From Lutimaribacter saemankumensis (lineage in GTDB: Bacteria > Pseudomonadota > Alphaproteobacteria > Rhodobacterales > Rhodobacteraceae): a DNA stretch of 64,000 bases. Both the position numbers and the translations under genes were made by a program. The stretch spans positions 124,001 to 188,000 of the forward strand of contig NZ_FNEB01000003.1 of NCBI RefSeq assembly GCF_900100005.1. The letters run 5' to 3'. Of this stretch, positions 24,681 through 34,379 are shown piece after piece. Each line of letters begins with the position of its first letter. Position 1 is the first letter of the stretch. The notes under the pieces are model-generated. The model was not told the DNA's origin, searched no databases, and was given only the letters and a program-made list of their open reading frames with translations.

Positions 24681-25703
24681 TCAGCCGCGCGGGTCCAGAA
24701 GTTTGTCGAAGATCCGGGCGCGCGTGATCTGGCCCACCAGTTCGCCATTGCTGGTGACGCCGACTGGCGCCTCGGAATTGCGGGCGGCCTCCATGACCTG
24801 CTGGATCGTCGCGTCATCGGGCAGGGTGATGCCGGTGGCGGCTGTCGCCGGCTCCATCACGTCGCGCGCGCACAGCACGCCCAGTGGGTTCATATGTGCC
24901 ACGAAATCGGCGACGTATTCGGTGGCGGGGTTGGTGAAAATCTCTTGCGGGGTGCCGCACTGGACGATGCGCCCGCCTTCCATGATGGCGATGCGGTTGC
25001 CGATCTTGAACGCCTCGTCGAGGTCGTGGCTGACGAAGATGATCGTGCGTTTGCGCTGTTCCTGCAGGTCCAGCAACTCGTCCTGCAGCCGGGTGCGGAT
25101 CAGCGGGTCGAGCGCGGAAAACGGCTCGTCCATCAGCAGGACGGGTGCGCGGGTGGCGAAGGCGCGGGCCAGGCCAACGCGCTGCTGCATGCCGCCCGAC
25201 AGTTCACCCACCTTGCGGTCGGCCCAGTCGGACAGGCCGACCAGGGCCAGTTCCTCGTCTGTGCGGGCGCTGCGTTCGGATTTCGGCATACCCGCCAGTT
25301 CCAGCCCCAGCCAGACGTTCTCGCGCACGCTGCGCCAGGGTAGCAGGCCGAATTGCTGGAACACCATCGCCACGGTTTTCTGCCGCAGCCGGCGCAACGT
25401 CGCGGGATCGGCGGCGGTCACGTTCACGCGGCCCTCGGGCGTGGCCAGCTCCACATGGCCGCGCACCACCGGGTTCAGCGCGTTGACCGCGCGCAGCAGC
25501 GTGGATTTGCCGGACCCGGAAAGCCCCATCAGCACAAGGATTTCGCCCTCGGCCACCTCGAGGCTGCAATCGTGCACGCCCAGCACCTGGCCGGTGTCGC
25601 GCTGTACATCTTCGCGGGATTTGCCGTCGTCCATCAGCGGCAGGGCGGTCTTGGGCTTGTCGCCAAAGACGATCGACACGTTGTGAAAGCTGACGGCGCT
25701 CAT
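24681..25703 (-). CDS. choV: Choline ABC transporter ATP-binding protein ChoV
   Basis: A 340-residue ATPase of the ProV/OpuAA type: Walker A GLSGSGKST (about residues 60-68), signature LSGGMQQRV, Walker B VLLMDEPFSALD, and a C-terminal region with CBS-like sequence (DVMEPATAATGITLPDDATI). It powers import of choline or betaine through ChoW. The start overlaps the choW stop (ATGA). Confidence 0.93.
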   Translation of the reverse strand: MSAVSFHNVSIVFGDKPKTALPLMDDGKSREDVQRDTGQVLGVHDCSLEVAEGEILVLMGLSGSGKSTLLRAVNALNPVVRGHVELATPEGRVNVTAADPATLRRLRQKTVAMVFQQFGLLPWRSVRENVWLGLELAGMPKSERSARTDEELALVGLSDWADRKVGELSGGMQQRVGLARAFATRAPVLLMDEPFSALDPLIRTRLQDELLDLQEQRKRTIIFVSHDLDEAFKIGNRIAIMEGGRIVQCGTPQEIFTNPATEYVADFVAHMNPLGVLCARDVMEPATAATGITLPDDATIQQVMEAARNSEAPVGVTSNGELVGQITRARIFDKLLDPRG

Positions 25704-26551
25704 TTGCGGTCCACCCTGAGAAGACGGTCAAGAAGGATCGCCAGCACCACGATCACGAACCCGGATTCGAACCCTAGCCCGGTATTCACCTGGTTGAGCG
25801 CACGGACCACTGGCACGCCCAGACCGTCGGCGCCGACAAGCGCGGCGATCACCACCATCGACAGCGACAGCATGATCGTCTGGTTCAGCCCGGCCATGAT
25901 CTGCGGCAGGGCATAGGGCAGCTCGACCTTCCACAGCGTCTGGCGCGGTGTCGCGCCGAACGCCTGCGCGGCCTCGAGCAATGGTTTGGGCGTGGCGGTG
26001 ATGCCGAGATGGGTCAACCGGATCGGCGCCGGCAGCACGAAGATCACGGTGGCGATCAGGCCCGGCACCATACCGATGCCGAAAAAGACAATCGCGGGAA
26101 TGAGATAGACAAAGGCGGGCAGCGTCTGCATCAGGTCGAGCACGGGCCGCATCCCGGCATACAGCCTGGGCCGGTGGGCGGCGGCGATGCCGATCGGCAC
26201 ACCCAGCCCCATGCACACGACACAGGCCGACAGCACGAGGGTCAGGCTTTCGGTCGTTTCCTCCCAATAGCCCTGGTTGAGGATGAACAGGAACCCCGCC
26301 ACGATCAGCGCGGGCGCCTGCCAGCGGCGGTGCAGCGCAAAGGCGAGGGCGGCAAACGCGCCGATCACGACCAGCGGGTGGGGCGTCTGCAGCACCCACA
26401 GGATCGCGTCGATCAATGCCTCAAGGGCGTCCGACAGCCCGTCGAAGACCACTGAAAAATTGCGCTGCAACCAGTCGAAACCGTCCTCGGCCCAGTCGCC
26501 GATCGGTATCTTGTTCTCGTGCATCCAGTCGCTGAAGGCGCTGTCGGCCAT
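25700..26551 (-). CDS. choW: Choline ABC transporter permease ChoW
   Basis: A 283-residue inner-membrane permease with about six to seven membrane segments and the BPD-transport EAA loop (LLEAAQAFGATPRQTLWKVELP). The N-terminal 60 residues form a soluble/amphipathic lead typical of OpuAB/ProW homologues. Overlaps choV by four bases and follows choX by 54 bp. Confidence 0.93.
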   Translation of the reverse strand: MADSAFSDWMHENKIPIGDWAEDGFDWLQRNFSVVFDGLSDALEALIDAILWVLQTPHPLVVIGAFAALAFALHRRWQAPALIVAGFLFILNQGYWEETTESLTLVLSACVVCMGLGVPIGIAAAHRPRLYAGMRPVLDLMQTLPAFVYLIPAIVFFGIGMVPGLIATVIFVLPAPIRLTHLGITATPKPLLEAAQAFGATPRQTLWKVELPYALPQIMAGLNQTIMLSLSMVVIAALVGADGLGVPVVRALNQVNTGLGFESGFVIVVLAILLDRLLRVDRK

Positions 26552-26605
26552 GTCTGTCCCTTCGTCGGATTGGCGGCGCGGGTGATCCCGCGCCGCGCCT
26601 CTTCT

Positions 26606-27532
26606 TTACAGGCCGAGCGACGATTTGACGGCGGCCATAGCGTCGCCGCCATCCTTGGTCGTCACACCATCGAGCCAGCCGTCCAGAACGCCCGGATTGG
26701 CCTTGAGCCAGGCGCTTGCCGCATCGTCGGGATCTTCGCCGTCATTCAGGATCGCGCCCATGATCTCGTTTTCCATGGCCAGCGAGAATTCCAGGTTTTC
26801 CAGCAGCTTGCCCACGTTCGGGCATTCGGCGACATACCCGGCCCTCGTGTTGGTATAGACGGTCGCGCCGCCCAGGTTGGGGCCGAACCAGTCATCGCCG
26901 CCGGTCAGGTAGGTCAGGTCGTATTTCGCGTTCATCGGGTGCGGCTCCCAGGCAAGGAACACCACGGGCTCACCCCGGCTGTCGGCGCGGCCGACCTGTG
27001 CCAGCATCCCCTGTTCCGAGCTTTCCTTGACCTCGAAACCGGACAGGCCGAACGCGTCGGCGGAAATCATGTCCATGATCAGGCGGTTGCCGTCGTTGCC
27101 CGGCTCGATGCCATAGATGGTTTCGTCCAGCGCCTCGCCCTGGGCGGCGATGTCGGCGAAATCGCGGATGCCCATCTCGGCGCCGGCGGCATTGGTGGCC
27201 AGGGTGTATTTCGCGCCTTCCAGGTTCGCGCGGACGGTATCGACGGTTCCGGCATCGCGGTAGGGGGCGATGTCGCCTTCCATCGTGGGCATCCAGTTGC
27301 CCAGGAAGACGTCGATGTCGCCGGCGGCCATCGACGTGTAGGTGACCGGCACGGACAGAACCTTGACGTCGGTTTCATACCCCAGTGCCTGCAGCACGGT
27401 TGTGGTGGCGGCGGTGGTGGCCGTGATGTCGGTCCAGCCCACATCCGAGAAGCGCACCGTGCCGCAATCGGCCAGTACCGCAGGGGCAGCGGCCATCAGG
27501 GCCAGGGCGGATAGCGTGTGTTTCAGGCTCAT
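26606..27532 (-). CDS. choX: Choline ABC transporter substrate-binding protein ChoX
   Basis: A 308-residue periplasmic protein with an N-terminal signal peptide (LSALALMAAAPAVLA, cleavage near residue 21) and an OpuAC-type ligand fold. VRFSDVGWTDITATTAAT and the FLGNWMPTMEGD region are typical of ChoX, where aromatic residues box the quaternary amine. It is the first gene of choXWV and is divergent from betI with the shared operator between. Confidence 0.93.
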   Translation of the reverse strand: MSLKHTLSALALMAAAPAVLADCGTVRFSDVGWTDITATTAATTTVLQALGYETDVKVLSVPVTYTSMAAGDIDVFLGNWMPTMEGDIAPYRDAGTVDTVRANLEGAKYTLATNAAGAEMGIRDFADIAAQGEALDETIYGIEPGNDGNRLIMDMISADAFGLSGFEVKESSEQGMLAQVGRADSRGEPVVFLAWEPHPMNAKYDLTYLTGGDDWFGPNLGGATVYTNTRAGYVAECPNVGKLLENLEFSLAMENEIMGAILNDGEDPDDAASAWLKANPGVLDGWLDGVTTKDGGDAMAAVKSSLGL

Positions 27533-27559
27533 TACGGGTCTCCATGTTGTGTGGTTTTA

Positions 27560-27581
27560 TTATTGATTGACGAGTCAATAA
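27560..27581. promoter_or_regulatory. BetI-type operator in the choX/betI intergenic region
   Basis: Inverted repeat TTATTGA-N8-TCAATAA with an inner perfect ATTGAC-GA-GTCAAT (27566-27579). The outer arms resemble the BetI operator known from enterobacterial and rhizobial bet operons. It sits in the 93 bp between divergent choX and betI, so one site could control uptake and oxidation together. Confidence 0.75.
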
Positions 27582-27625
27582 AAAACCAATTAGGTCATTC
27601 GAAGTCAACTCGGGGGTCGCAGATC

Positions 27626-28210
27626 ATGCCCAAGCTCGGGATGGAGCCTATACGCCGCGACGCGCTGGTGAAAGCCACGATTGCCGAGATCGGCAAGGTC
27701 GGCACGCTGGATGTCAGCGTCGCGCAGATCGCAAGGCGCGCGGGGATGTCCTCGGCGCTGGCGCATCATTATTTCGGCGGCAAGGAGCAGATCCTCGTGG
27801 CCGCGATGCGCCATACGATGGGTGTCTATGCCGCCGAGGTGCGCGGCGCGCTGGCCATGGCGGAAGGCCCGCAGGGCCGGGTCGAGGCGATCGTGCGCGC
27901 CTCGTTCAGCCCGCGCAATTTCCGCGCCGACACCGTGGCCGCCTGGATGAATTTCTACGTGCTGGCCCGGCGCGCACCCCAGGCAAGGCGGCTGCTGATC
28001 ATCTACCAGCGCCGGCTTCGCGCGAATCTGACCCATGCGCTGCGCCCGCTGATCGGTGCGCGCGCCGCCGGTGCGGCCGACCGCATCGCGGCGCTGATCG
28101 ACGGCGTTTACCTGCAGCAAAGCCTCGGGCGCGATGCGCCGCAGGGCGCGCAGGCCGCGGCGCAGGTGCTGGGGTATCTCGAACTCGAACTGGAAAGAGC
28201 CGCGAAATGA
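27626..28210 (+). CDS. betI: Choline-responsive TetR repressor BetI
   Basis: A 194-residue TetR-family repressor beginning MPKLGMEPIRRDALVKATI, with the HTH in VAQIARRAGMSSALAHHYFGGKEQIL. BetI releases its operator when choline (or betaine aldehyde) binds. It heads betICBA; the ATGA overlap with betC couples translation. The ATG at 27626 matches the usual BetI start; the frame upstream is noncoding. Confidence 0.94.
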   Translation: MPKLGMEPIRRDALVKATIAEIGKVGTLDVSVAQIARRAGMSSALAHHYFGGKEQILVAAMRHTMGVYAAEVRGALAMAEGPQGRVEAIVRASFSPRNFRADTVAAWMNFYVLARRAPQARRLLIIYQRRLRANLTHALRPLIGARAAGAADRIAALIDGVYLQQSLGRDAPQGAQAAAQVLGYLELELERAAK

Positions 28211-29715
28211 CATGTCCGAACATCCTGATCTTCATGGTCGACCAGTTGAACGGCACGTTCTTCCCCGATGGGCCTGCCGACTGGCTGCATGTGCCAAACC
28301 TGCGCAAGCTTGCGGAACGGTCCACGAGATTTGCCAACGCCTACACCGCCAGCCCGCTTTGCGCGCCGGGTCGGGCGGCCTTCATGTCGGGGCAATTGCC
28401 CAGCCAGACCGGCGTTTACGACAATGCGGCGGAATTCGCCTCGTCCATCCCCACCTTCGCCCATCACCTGCGGAGGGCGGGCTATTACACCTGCCTGTCC
28501 GGCAAGATGCATTTCGTGGGCCCCGACCAGCTTCATGGGTTCGAAAGCCGCCTGACCACGGATATCTACCCGCCCGATTTCGGCTGGACGCCAGATTACC
28601 GCAAACCGGGGGAACGGATCGACTGGTGGTATCACAACATGGGCTCGGTCACCGGCGCGGGTGTGGCCGAGATCACCAACCAGATGGAATACGACGACGA
28701 AGTGGCGTTTCACGGCGTGCAAAAGGTCTATGATCTTGCGCGCGGCAAGGACGACCGCCCCTGGTGCCTGACCGTCAGCTTCACCCACCCGCATGACCCC
28801 TATGTCGCGCGGCGCAAATACTGGGATCTCTACGAGGATTGCGCGCATCTCGCCCCGCAGGTGCCGGCGATGGCCTATGACGATCACGACCCGCACAGCC
28901 AGCGCATCTTCGATGCCAACGACTGGCGCAGCTACGACATCACCGACGATCACATCGCCCGGTCGCGGCGGGCCTATTTCGCCAATATCTCGTATCTCGA
29001 CGACAAGATCGGCGAGGTGCTCGAAGCGCTCGAGGCGACCCGGCAGGAAGCGATCATCCTTTTCGTGTCCGATCACGGCGACATGCTGGGAGAACGCGGC
29101 CTGTGGTTCAAGATGTCGTTCTATGAAGGCTCGGCGCGTGTGCCGCTCATGATCGCGGCACCGCAGATGCAGCCGGGCCTTGTCTCCGATCCGGTCAGCA
29201 ACATCGATATCTGCCCCACGCTCTGCGATCTGGCCGGTGTGCCGATGGATGAGGTGATGCCCTGGACCACTGGCGAAAGCCTTGTGCCGCTGGGGCAGGG
29301 CGCACGCCGCAAAAGCCCGGTGGCGATGGAATACGCCGCCGAGGCATCCTATTCCCCGATGGTCGCCCTGCGCGAGGGGCGCTGGAAATATACGAACTGC
29401 GCGCTCGATCCCGAACAGCTTTTCGACCTGCAGGCCGATCCGCTGGAACTGACGGATCTCGCGGACGATCCCGCCCATGCCGACACGCTGGAGCGGTTCC
29501 GCATCATGGCCGCCGCGCGCTGGGATCTGGAACGCTTCGATGCCGAGGTGCGCCAAAGCCAGGCCCGCCGCTGGGTCGTCTACGAGGCGTTGCGCCAGGG
29601 CGGGTATTTCCCCTGGGATTACCAGCCGCTTCAGAAAGCCTCGGAACGCTACATGCGCAACCACATGGATCTGAACGTGCTGGAGGAAAACCAACGTTTC
29701 CCGCGTGGCGAATAA
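28207..29715 (+). CDS. betC: Choline-sulfatase BetC
   Basis: A 502-residue alkaline phosphatase-superfamily sulfatase. Cys52 in LCAPGRAAF lies in the C-x-P-x-R motif that is converted to formylglycine; NILIFMVDQLNG and SDHGDMLGE hold metal ligands. It splits choline-O-sulfate to choline and sulfate in the cytoplasm, letting the cell use an algal/plant osmolyte. The C-terminus carries the choline-sulfatase extension (NHMDLNVLE). Confidence 0.94.
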   Translation: MTCPNILIFMVDQLNGTFFPDGPADWLHVPNLRKLAERSTRFANAYTASPLCAPGRAAFMSGQLPSQTGVYDNAAEFASSIPTFAHHLRRAGYYTCLSGKMHFVGPDQLHGFESRLTTDIYPPDFGWTPDYRKPGERIDWWYHNMGSVTGAGVAEITNQMEYDDEVAFHGVQKVYDLARGKDDRPWCLTVSFTHPHDPYVARRKYWDLYEDCAHLAPQVPAMAYDDHDPHSQRIFDANDWRSYDITDDHIARSRRAYFANISYLDDKIGEVLEALEATRQEAIILFVSDHGDMLGERGLWFKMSFYEGSARVPLMIAAPQMQPGLVSDPVSNIDICPTLCDLAGVPMDEVMPWTTGESLVPLGQGARRKSPVAMEYAAEASYSPMVALREGRWKYTNCALDPEQLFDLQADPLELTDLADDPAHADTLERFRIMAAARWDLERFDAEVRQSQARRWVVYEALRQGGYFPWDYQPLQKASERYMRNHMDLNVLEENQRFPRGE

Positions 29716-29718
29716 CCC

Positions 29719-29751
29719 CTTCATCTTGCTGCAAATACTCCCGCCGGAGGC
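29719..29751 (-). repeat. Dispersed intergenic repeat, copy B
   Basis: Reverse-oriented copy of the 14058-14090 element (31 of 33 identical on the opposite strand); on the plus strand it starts CTTCATCTTGC and ends CCGCCGGAGGC. It fills most of the 48-bp gap between betC and betB and lies just before the betB ribosome site. Confidence 0.8.
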
Positions 29752-29763
29752 GGTAATTCCGCA

Positions 29764-31224
29764 ATGACCTATCCGACCCAGCCTGTTGCCAGCCATTATG
29801 TCCACGGCGCCTATGTCGAAGACAGCGCAGGCGCGCCGATGGAGGTGAACTATCCCGCCACGGGCGAGGTGATCGCCACGTTGCACGAGGCGACGCCGGC
29901 GATCGTCGACCGGGCGCTCGACGCGGCGCGGGAAGCGCAGGCGGAATGGGCCGCGCTAAGCGGGACGGAACGGGGCCGGGTGCTGCGCCGGGCGGCCGAC
30001 ATCATCGGCGCGCGCAATCACGACCTCAGCGTTCTGGAAACCCGCGATACCGGCAAACCGTACCAGGAAACCAGCGTGGCCGACGCCACCAGTGGCGCGG
30101 ATGCGCTGGAATATTTCGGCGGTCTGGCCGGCAGCCTGACGGGCGAGCATATCCCGCTGCCTGGGGGCGACTGGGCCTATACGATGCGCGAACCGCTGGG
30201 GGTGTGCGTGGGGCTGGGGGCGTGGAACTACCCCACCCAGATCGCCTGCTGGAAGGCGGCGCCCGCGCTGGCCTGCGGCAATGCGATGGTGTTCAAGCCC
30301 TCCGAGACGACGCCGCTTTGCGCGCTGAAGGTGGCCGAAATCCTGACCGAGGCGGGTGCACCGCCGGGTCTGTTCAACGTCGTGCAGGGGGCGGGCCGGG
30401 TCGGCGCGGCACTGACGACCGATCCTCGCGTCGCCAAGGTATCGCTGACCGGCTCGGTGCCTACGGGCAAACGGGTCTACGCCGCTGCCGCCGCCGAGAT
30501 GAAGCATGTCACGATGGAGTTGGGGGGCAAGTCGCCGCTGGTGATCTTCGAGGATGCCGATCTCGACGATGCGGTGGGCGGTGCGATCCTTGGCAATTTC
30601 TATTCTTCGGGGCAGGTCTGTTCCAACGGCACGCGGGTGTTCGTCCACCGTTCGATCCGCGATACGTTCCTTGACCGCCTTGCCGAGCGGCTGCAGGGGG
30701 CGGTGATCGGCGACCCGCTGGACCCGGCCACCAGTTTCGGCCCGATGGTCAGCGAAGCACAGTTGCAGATCGTGCAGTCCTATATCGCCAAGGGCGTCGG
30801 GGAAGGCGCGCGGCTGGTCACCGGCGGGCAGCGGCTCGACCGGCCAGGCTACTGGATCACGCCCGCGGTCTTTGCCGATGTCACCGACGACATGGTCATT
30901 GCCCGCGAAGAGATCTTTGGCCCCGTCATGTGCGTTCTGGATTTCGATGACGAGGACGAGGTGATCGCCCGCGCCAACGCCACCGAATACGGTCTGTCGG
31001 CGGGTGTCTTCACCCGCGACCTGCGACGTGGCCACCGCGTGATCGCGGCACTGCAGGCGGGCAGCTGTTTTCTGAACTCCTACAACGATGCCCCGGTCGA
31101 GCTGCCCTTTGGCGGGGTCAAGATGTCGGGTGTGGGGCGCGAGAATTCAAAGGCCGCCATCGAACATTACAGCCAGATGAAATCCGTCTATGTCCGCATG
31201 GGCCGGGTCGAGGCGCCGTTCTGA
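29764..31224 (+). CDS. betB: Betaine aldehyde dehydrogenase BetB
   Basis: A 486-residue ALDH. The general base is Glu252 in MELGGKSP and the nucleophile is Cys286 in [20 protein letters not shown] belongs to the NAD site. It oxidises betaine aldehyde to glycine betaine, the osmoprotectant, after BetA. Cotranscribed with betC and betA. Confidence 0.95.
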   Translation: MTYPTQPVASHYVHGAYVEDSAGAPMEVNYPATGEVIATLHEATPAIVDRALDAAREAQAEWAALSGTERGRVLRRAADIIGARNHDLSVLETRDTGKPYQETSVADATSGADALEYFGGLAGSLTGEHIPLPGGDWAYTMREPLGVCVGLGAWNYPTQIACWKAAPALACGNAMVFKPSETTPLCALKVAEILTEAGAPPGLFNVVQGAGRVGAALTTDPRVAKVSLTGSVPTGKRVYAAAAAEMKHVTMELGGKSPLVIFEDADLDDAVGGAILGNFYSSGQVCSNGTRVFVHRSIRDTFLDRLAERLQGAVIGDPLDPATSFGPMVSEAQLQIVQSYIAKGVGEGARLVTGGQRLDRPGYWITPAVFADVTDDMVIAREEIFGPVMCVLDFDDEDEVIARANATEYGLSAGVFTRDLRRGHRVIAALQAGSCFLNSYNDAPVELPFGGVKMSGVGRENSKAAIEHYSQMKSVYVRMGRVEAPF

Positions 31225-31249
31225 GGTTGGCATGGTGCAAGGGTCCGAA

Positions 31250-32908
31250 ATGAAAGCGGAATACGTGATCGTCGGCGCAGGCAGCGCCGGGTGCGCGATG
31301 GCCTACAGGCTGGCCGAGGCCGGCCGGCGCGTGATCGTGATCGAGCATGGCGGCAGCGACGCGGGCCCCTTCATCCAGATGCCCGGCGCGCTGAGCTATC
31401 CGATGAACATGGCGCGCTATGACTGGGGCTACACGACCGAGCCCGAGCCGCATCTGGGCGGGCGGCGCCTGGCCTGTCCGCGCGGCAAGGTGATTGGCGG
31501 ATCATCCTCGATCAACGGGATGATCTATGTCCGTGGGCATGCCCGCGATTTCGACCACTGGCGCGACCAGGGCGCCGATGGCTGGGGCTATGCCGATGTG
31601 CTGCCCTATTTCAAACGGATGGAGAACTGGCACGATGGCGGCCATGGCGGCGACCCGTCCTGGCGCGGCACCGATGGTCCGCTGCATGTCACGCGCGGAC
31701 GCCGCGACAACCCGCTGGTCCGGGCCTTTGTCGAGGCGGGCGTGCAGGCGGGCTATCCCGCGACGGGCGATTACAACGGCCACCAGCAGGAAGGGTTCGG
31801 CCCCTTCGACATGACCGTCTGGCAAGGGCGGCGCTGGTCGGCGGCCAGTGCCTACCTCAAGCCCGCGCTGCGGCGCCAGAACTGCACATTGGTGCGCGCC
31901 TTCGCCCGGCGCGTGATCATCGAGGGCGGCCGCGCAACCGGGGTCGAGGTCACGCGGAACGGCCGCACCGAGGTCATCGGCGCCGGGACCGAAGTGATCG
32001 TCGCGGCATCCGCCATCAACTCGCCCAAGCTGCTGATGCTGTCGGGGATCGGGCCGGCAGCGCATCTGGCGGCCCATGGCATAGAGGTCGTGGCCGACCG
32101 GCCCGGCGTCGGCGCGAACCTGCAGGACCACCTGGAGCTTTACATCCAGATGGCGGCGAAACAGCCCGTCAGCCTTTACAAGTACTGGAACCTGTTCGGA
32201 AAGGCCTGGGTCGGCCTGCAATGGCTGCTGGCCCGGCGCGGCCCCGGCGCATCGAACCAGTTCGAAAGCGCGGGGTTCATCCGCAGCCGCGCGGGCGTGG
32301 ATTATCCCGATATCCAGTATCATTTCCTGCCGCTCGCCGTGCGCTATGACGGGCAGACCGCGGCCGAGGGGCACGGGTTCCAGGCGCATGTCGGGCCGAT
32401 GCGGTCGGTATCGCGGGGGCAGGTCAGCCTGCGCAGCACCGATCCGGGCGACGCGCCGAAGATCCTGTTCAACTACATGAGCGACGAAAGCGACTGGCGC
32501 GACTTCCGCAAGGCGATCCGGCTCACGCGCGAGATTTTCGCGCAGGATGCCTTCAAGCCGTATGTCAAACACGAGATCCAGCCCGGCGACGCCGTCCAAT
32601 CCGACGACGCGCTGGACGATTTCATCCGCGAGCATGTCGAAAGCGCCTATCACCCCTGCGGTACCTGCCGGATGGGGCGCGCCGACGACGCGCAAGCGGT
32701 GGTCGATGCGCAGGCGCGGGTGATTGGCGTTTCGGGTCTGCGCGTGGCCGACAGTTCGATCTTTCCGCGGATCACCAACGGAAACCTGAACGCGCCGTCG
32801 ATCATGGTGGGCGAAAAGGTCAGCGATCACATCCTGGGGGTGGACCCGTTGCCGCCTGAAAACGCGCAGCCCTGGATGCATCCCGACTGGCAGACCTCGC
32901 AGCGTTAA
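31250..32908 (+). CDS. betA: Choline dehydrogenase BetA
   Basis: A 552-residue GMC oxidoreductase with the FAD motif [16 protein letters not shown] and the active-site HPCGTCRMG near the end (about residue 468). It oxidises choline to betaine aldehyde at the membrane. The ATG at 31250 agrees with the family start; an ATG at 31232 with a GAGG site could add six residues. Ends in a TAA that is part of a CtrA-type box. Confidence 0.95.
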   Translation: MKAEYVIVGAGSAGCAMAYRLAEAGRRVIVIEHGGSDAGPFIQMPGALSYPMNMARYDWGYTTEPEPHLGGRRLACPRGKVIGGSSSINGMIYVRGHARDFDHWRDQGADGWGYADVLPYFKRMENWHDGGHGGDPSWRGTDGPLHVTRGRRDNPLVRAFVEAGVQAGYPATGDYNGHQQEGFGPFDMTVWQGRRWSAASAYLKPALRRQNCTLVRAFARRVIIEGGRATGVEVTRNGRTEVIGAGTEVIVAASAINSPKLLMLSGIGPAAHLAAHGIEVVADRPGVGANLQDHLELYIQMAAKQPVSLYKYWNLFGKAWVGLQWLLARRGPGASNQFESAGFIRSRAGVDYPDIQYHFLPLAVRYDGQTAAEGHGFQAHVGPMRSVSRGQVSLRSTDPGDAPKILFNYMSDESDWRDFRKAIRLTREIFAQDAFKPYVKHEIQPGDAVQSDDALDDFIREHVESAYHPCGTCRMGRADDAQAVVDAQARVIGVSGLRVADSSIFPRITNGNLNAPSIMVGEKVSDHILGVDPLPPENAQPWMHPDWQTSQR

Positions 32909-32920
32909 CCAATTCTTAAC
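32905..32920 (+). promoter_or_regulatory. CtrA-type box 1
   Basis: TTAACCAATTCTTAAC: a perfect TTAA-N7-TTAA(C) match to the CtrA consensus. It overlaps the betA stop codon, 54 bp before the next gene; a third TTAAC half-site follows at 32926-32930. Confidence 0.55.
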
Positions 32921-32965
32921 ATTCGTTAACTTCAGCCGTTGATTTCGCGCGCGCCGGTGCCGAAA

Positions 32966-32980
32966 TTAACCAAATGTTAA
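32966..32980 (+). promoter_or_regulatory. CtrA-type box 2, over a start codon
   Basis: TTAACCAAATGTTAA: TTAA-N7-TTAA at 32966-32969 and 32977-32980. The ATG at 32974-32976 of the nuclease-like gene lies inside the spacer, so binding here would probably repress it. Confidence 0.55.
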
Positions 32981-33642
32981 GACTCTCTGCTGCTCTCGTC
33001 CTTTCCGTTCTGGCCACAGTGACTCTGGCCGATCCCTCGGGCACCGTGCGCGTTGTCGATGGCGATACGCTTAGCGTCGGTGGGGTAACGGTGCGCCTGC
33101 ATGGCATCGACGCCCCCGAAACCGATCAGTTCTGCGGCGGCAATGGCGCGCCCTCCTGGCCCTGTGGTGCGTGGGTCGGCAACGAGTTGCGCGCCCGCGT
33201 CCAGGGGCGGCACGCGACGTGCCGCGCGATCGACACGGACCGCTACGGCCGCGTCGTGGCCAAGTGTTTCGTGGATGGCAAGGACATCGGTCAGGAGCTG
33301 GTGCGCGACGGGCTGGCATTCGCCTATCGCAAGTACAGCTGGGATTACGATCTGGATGAAAAATCCGCCGCAGTGAAGGATCGCGGCCTGCATGGCACGG
33401 GCATCCAGTCGCCCGCGGCCTTTCGCCGGGCCAGCCGCGCGGGGCTGGCGGCGGCGTCCGATCCCGGCGCACCTGCGGGCTGCGTCATCAAGGGCAACAT
33501 TTCGTCAAAGGGGCGGCGCATTTACCATATGCCGGGGCAGGAATGGTACAGCCGCACCCGCATCAACACCGCCAAGGGCGAACGCTGGTTCTGTTCCGAG
33601 GCCGAGGCCCGCGCCGCGGGATGGCGCCGTGCAGCCCGCTGA
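32974..33642 (+). CDS. Secreted thermonuclease-like (SNase) protein
   Basis: A 222-residue protein with a signal peptide (LRLSAALVLSVLATVTLA, cleavage near 19) and a staphylococcal nuclease-like domain: VVDGDTLSVGGVTVRLHGIDAPE and the DRYGRVVAKCF region. The C-terminal part (GCVIKGNISSKGRRIYHMPGQEWY onwards, residues about 170-222) is an excalibur-like/Cys-containing tail found in secreted members. It probably degrades nucleic acids outside the cytoplasm. Flanked by two CtrA-type boxes. Confidence 0.85.
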   Translation: MLRLSAALVLSVLATVTLADPSGTVRVVDGDTLSVGGVTVRLHGIDAPETDQFCGGNGAPSWPCGAWVGNELRARVQGRHATCRAIDTDRYGRVVAKCFVDGKDIGQELVRDGLAFAYRKYSWDYDLDEKSAAVKDRGLHGTGIQSPAAFRRASRAGLAAASDPGAPAGCVIKGNISSKGRRIYHMPGQEWYSRTRINTAKGERWFCSEAEARAAGWRRAAR

Positions 33643-33706
33643 ATTGCACACCGGCTGTGCAATCGCGGTGGCTGGCAGCGTGGCGATTCTCGGCTAAGTC
33701 TTGGTC

Positions 33707-34273
33707 ATGGATAGCAAGCTGACCCTCGACACCCGCACCGGACTGCCCGAACACCTGCGCGTTCTGGCCGACAAATACCCGCGCGAAACCTGGCGTGGGC
33801 ATGCCAATTTCAACGAGCTGACGGCATTCTGGCTGGATCGCCACCTGATGTTCCGGCAGATCATGGAAAAGCTGATCGGCGACACGCAGGCGCATCTCGA
33901 TGACAAGGCCGGGCCGCGTTATGGCGCGGAACTCAGCCGTTACACCGGGTTCTTCCTGCAGCAATTGCATGGCCACCACGGGATTGAGGACGCGCATTAC
34001 TTTCCTCAATTCAAACCGCTGGACGCGCGCGTTTCGGGGGCGTTCGACCTGCTCGATCACGACCACCACGCGCTGGATGGGCACCTGCATGCGCTGGCCG
34101 ACCATACGAACGCCGTGCTGCGCGCCTTGCAGAAGGGCGGCAACGCGCGGGACGAGGCGGGCGCCCTGCTGGCCCGGCACGAAGGGTTCCAGCGGTTCCT
34201 CGACCGGCACCTGACCGACGAGGAAGAGGTGATCGTGCCGCTTGTGCTGGAATACGGGGCCGACATGGCATGA
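33707..34273 (+). CDS. Hemerythrin-domain protein
   Basis: A 188-residue four-helix bundle with the His/Asp/Glu ligands of a di-iron site: HGHHGIEDAHYFPQF, LLDHDHHALDGHLH and HLTDEEEVIVP. Such proteins bind oxygen or nitric oxide or take part in iron-sulfur repair. ATG 33707 is used; a TTG two codons earlier is possible. Its neighbours give no functional clue. Confidence 0.85.
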   Translation: MDSKLTLDTRTGLPEHLRVLADKYPRETWRGHANFNELTAFWLDRHLMFRQIMEKLIGDTQAHLDDKAGPRYGAELSRYTGFFLQQLHGHHGIEDAHYFPQFKPLDARVSGAFDLLDHDHHALDGHLHALADHTNAVLRALQKGGNARDEAGALLARHEGFQRFLDRHLTDEEEVIVPLVLEYGADMA

Positions 34274-34379
34274 CGCAATTTTTTCGCCTCTGCCGCCCGG
34301 TTTGATCCGTATCAAGGATGGCGTGCGGCCAAACCGCCTAGTCTGACCTTCGACAAAGACTCAGGAAGGAGACCGCGCA

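Noticed and set aside
25763-25775. A tRNA T-loop-like sequence (GGATTCGAACCCT)
   Set aside because: It lies within the choW reading frame, and no acceptor stem, D arm or anticodon arm can be drawn around it.
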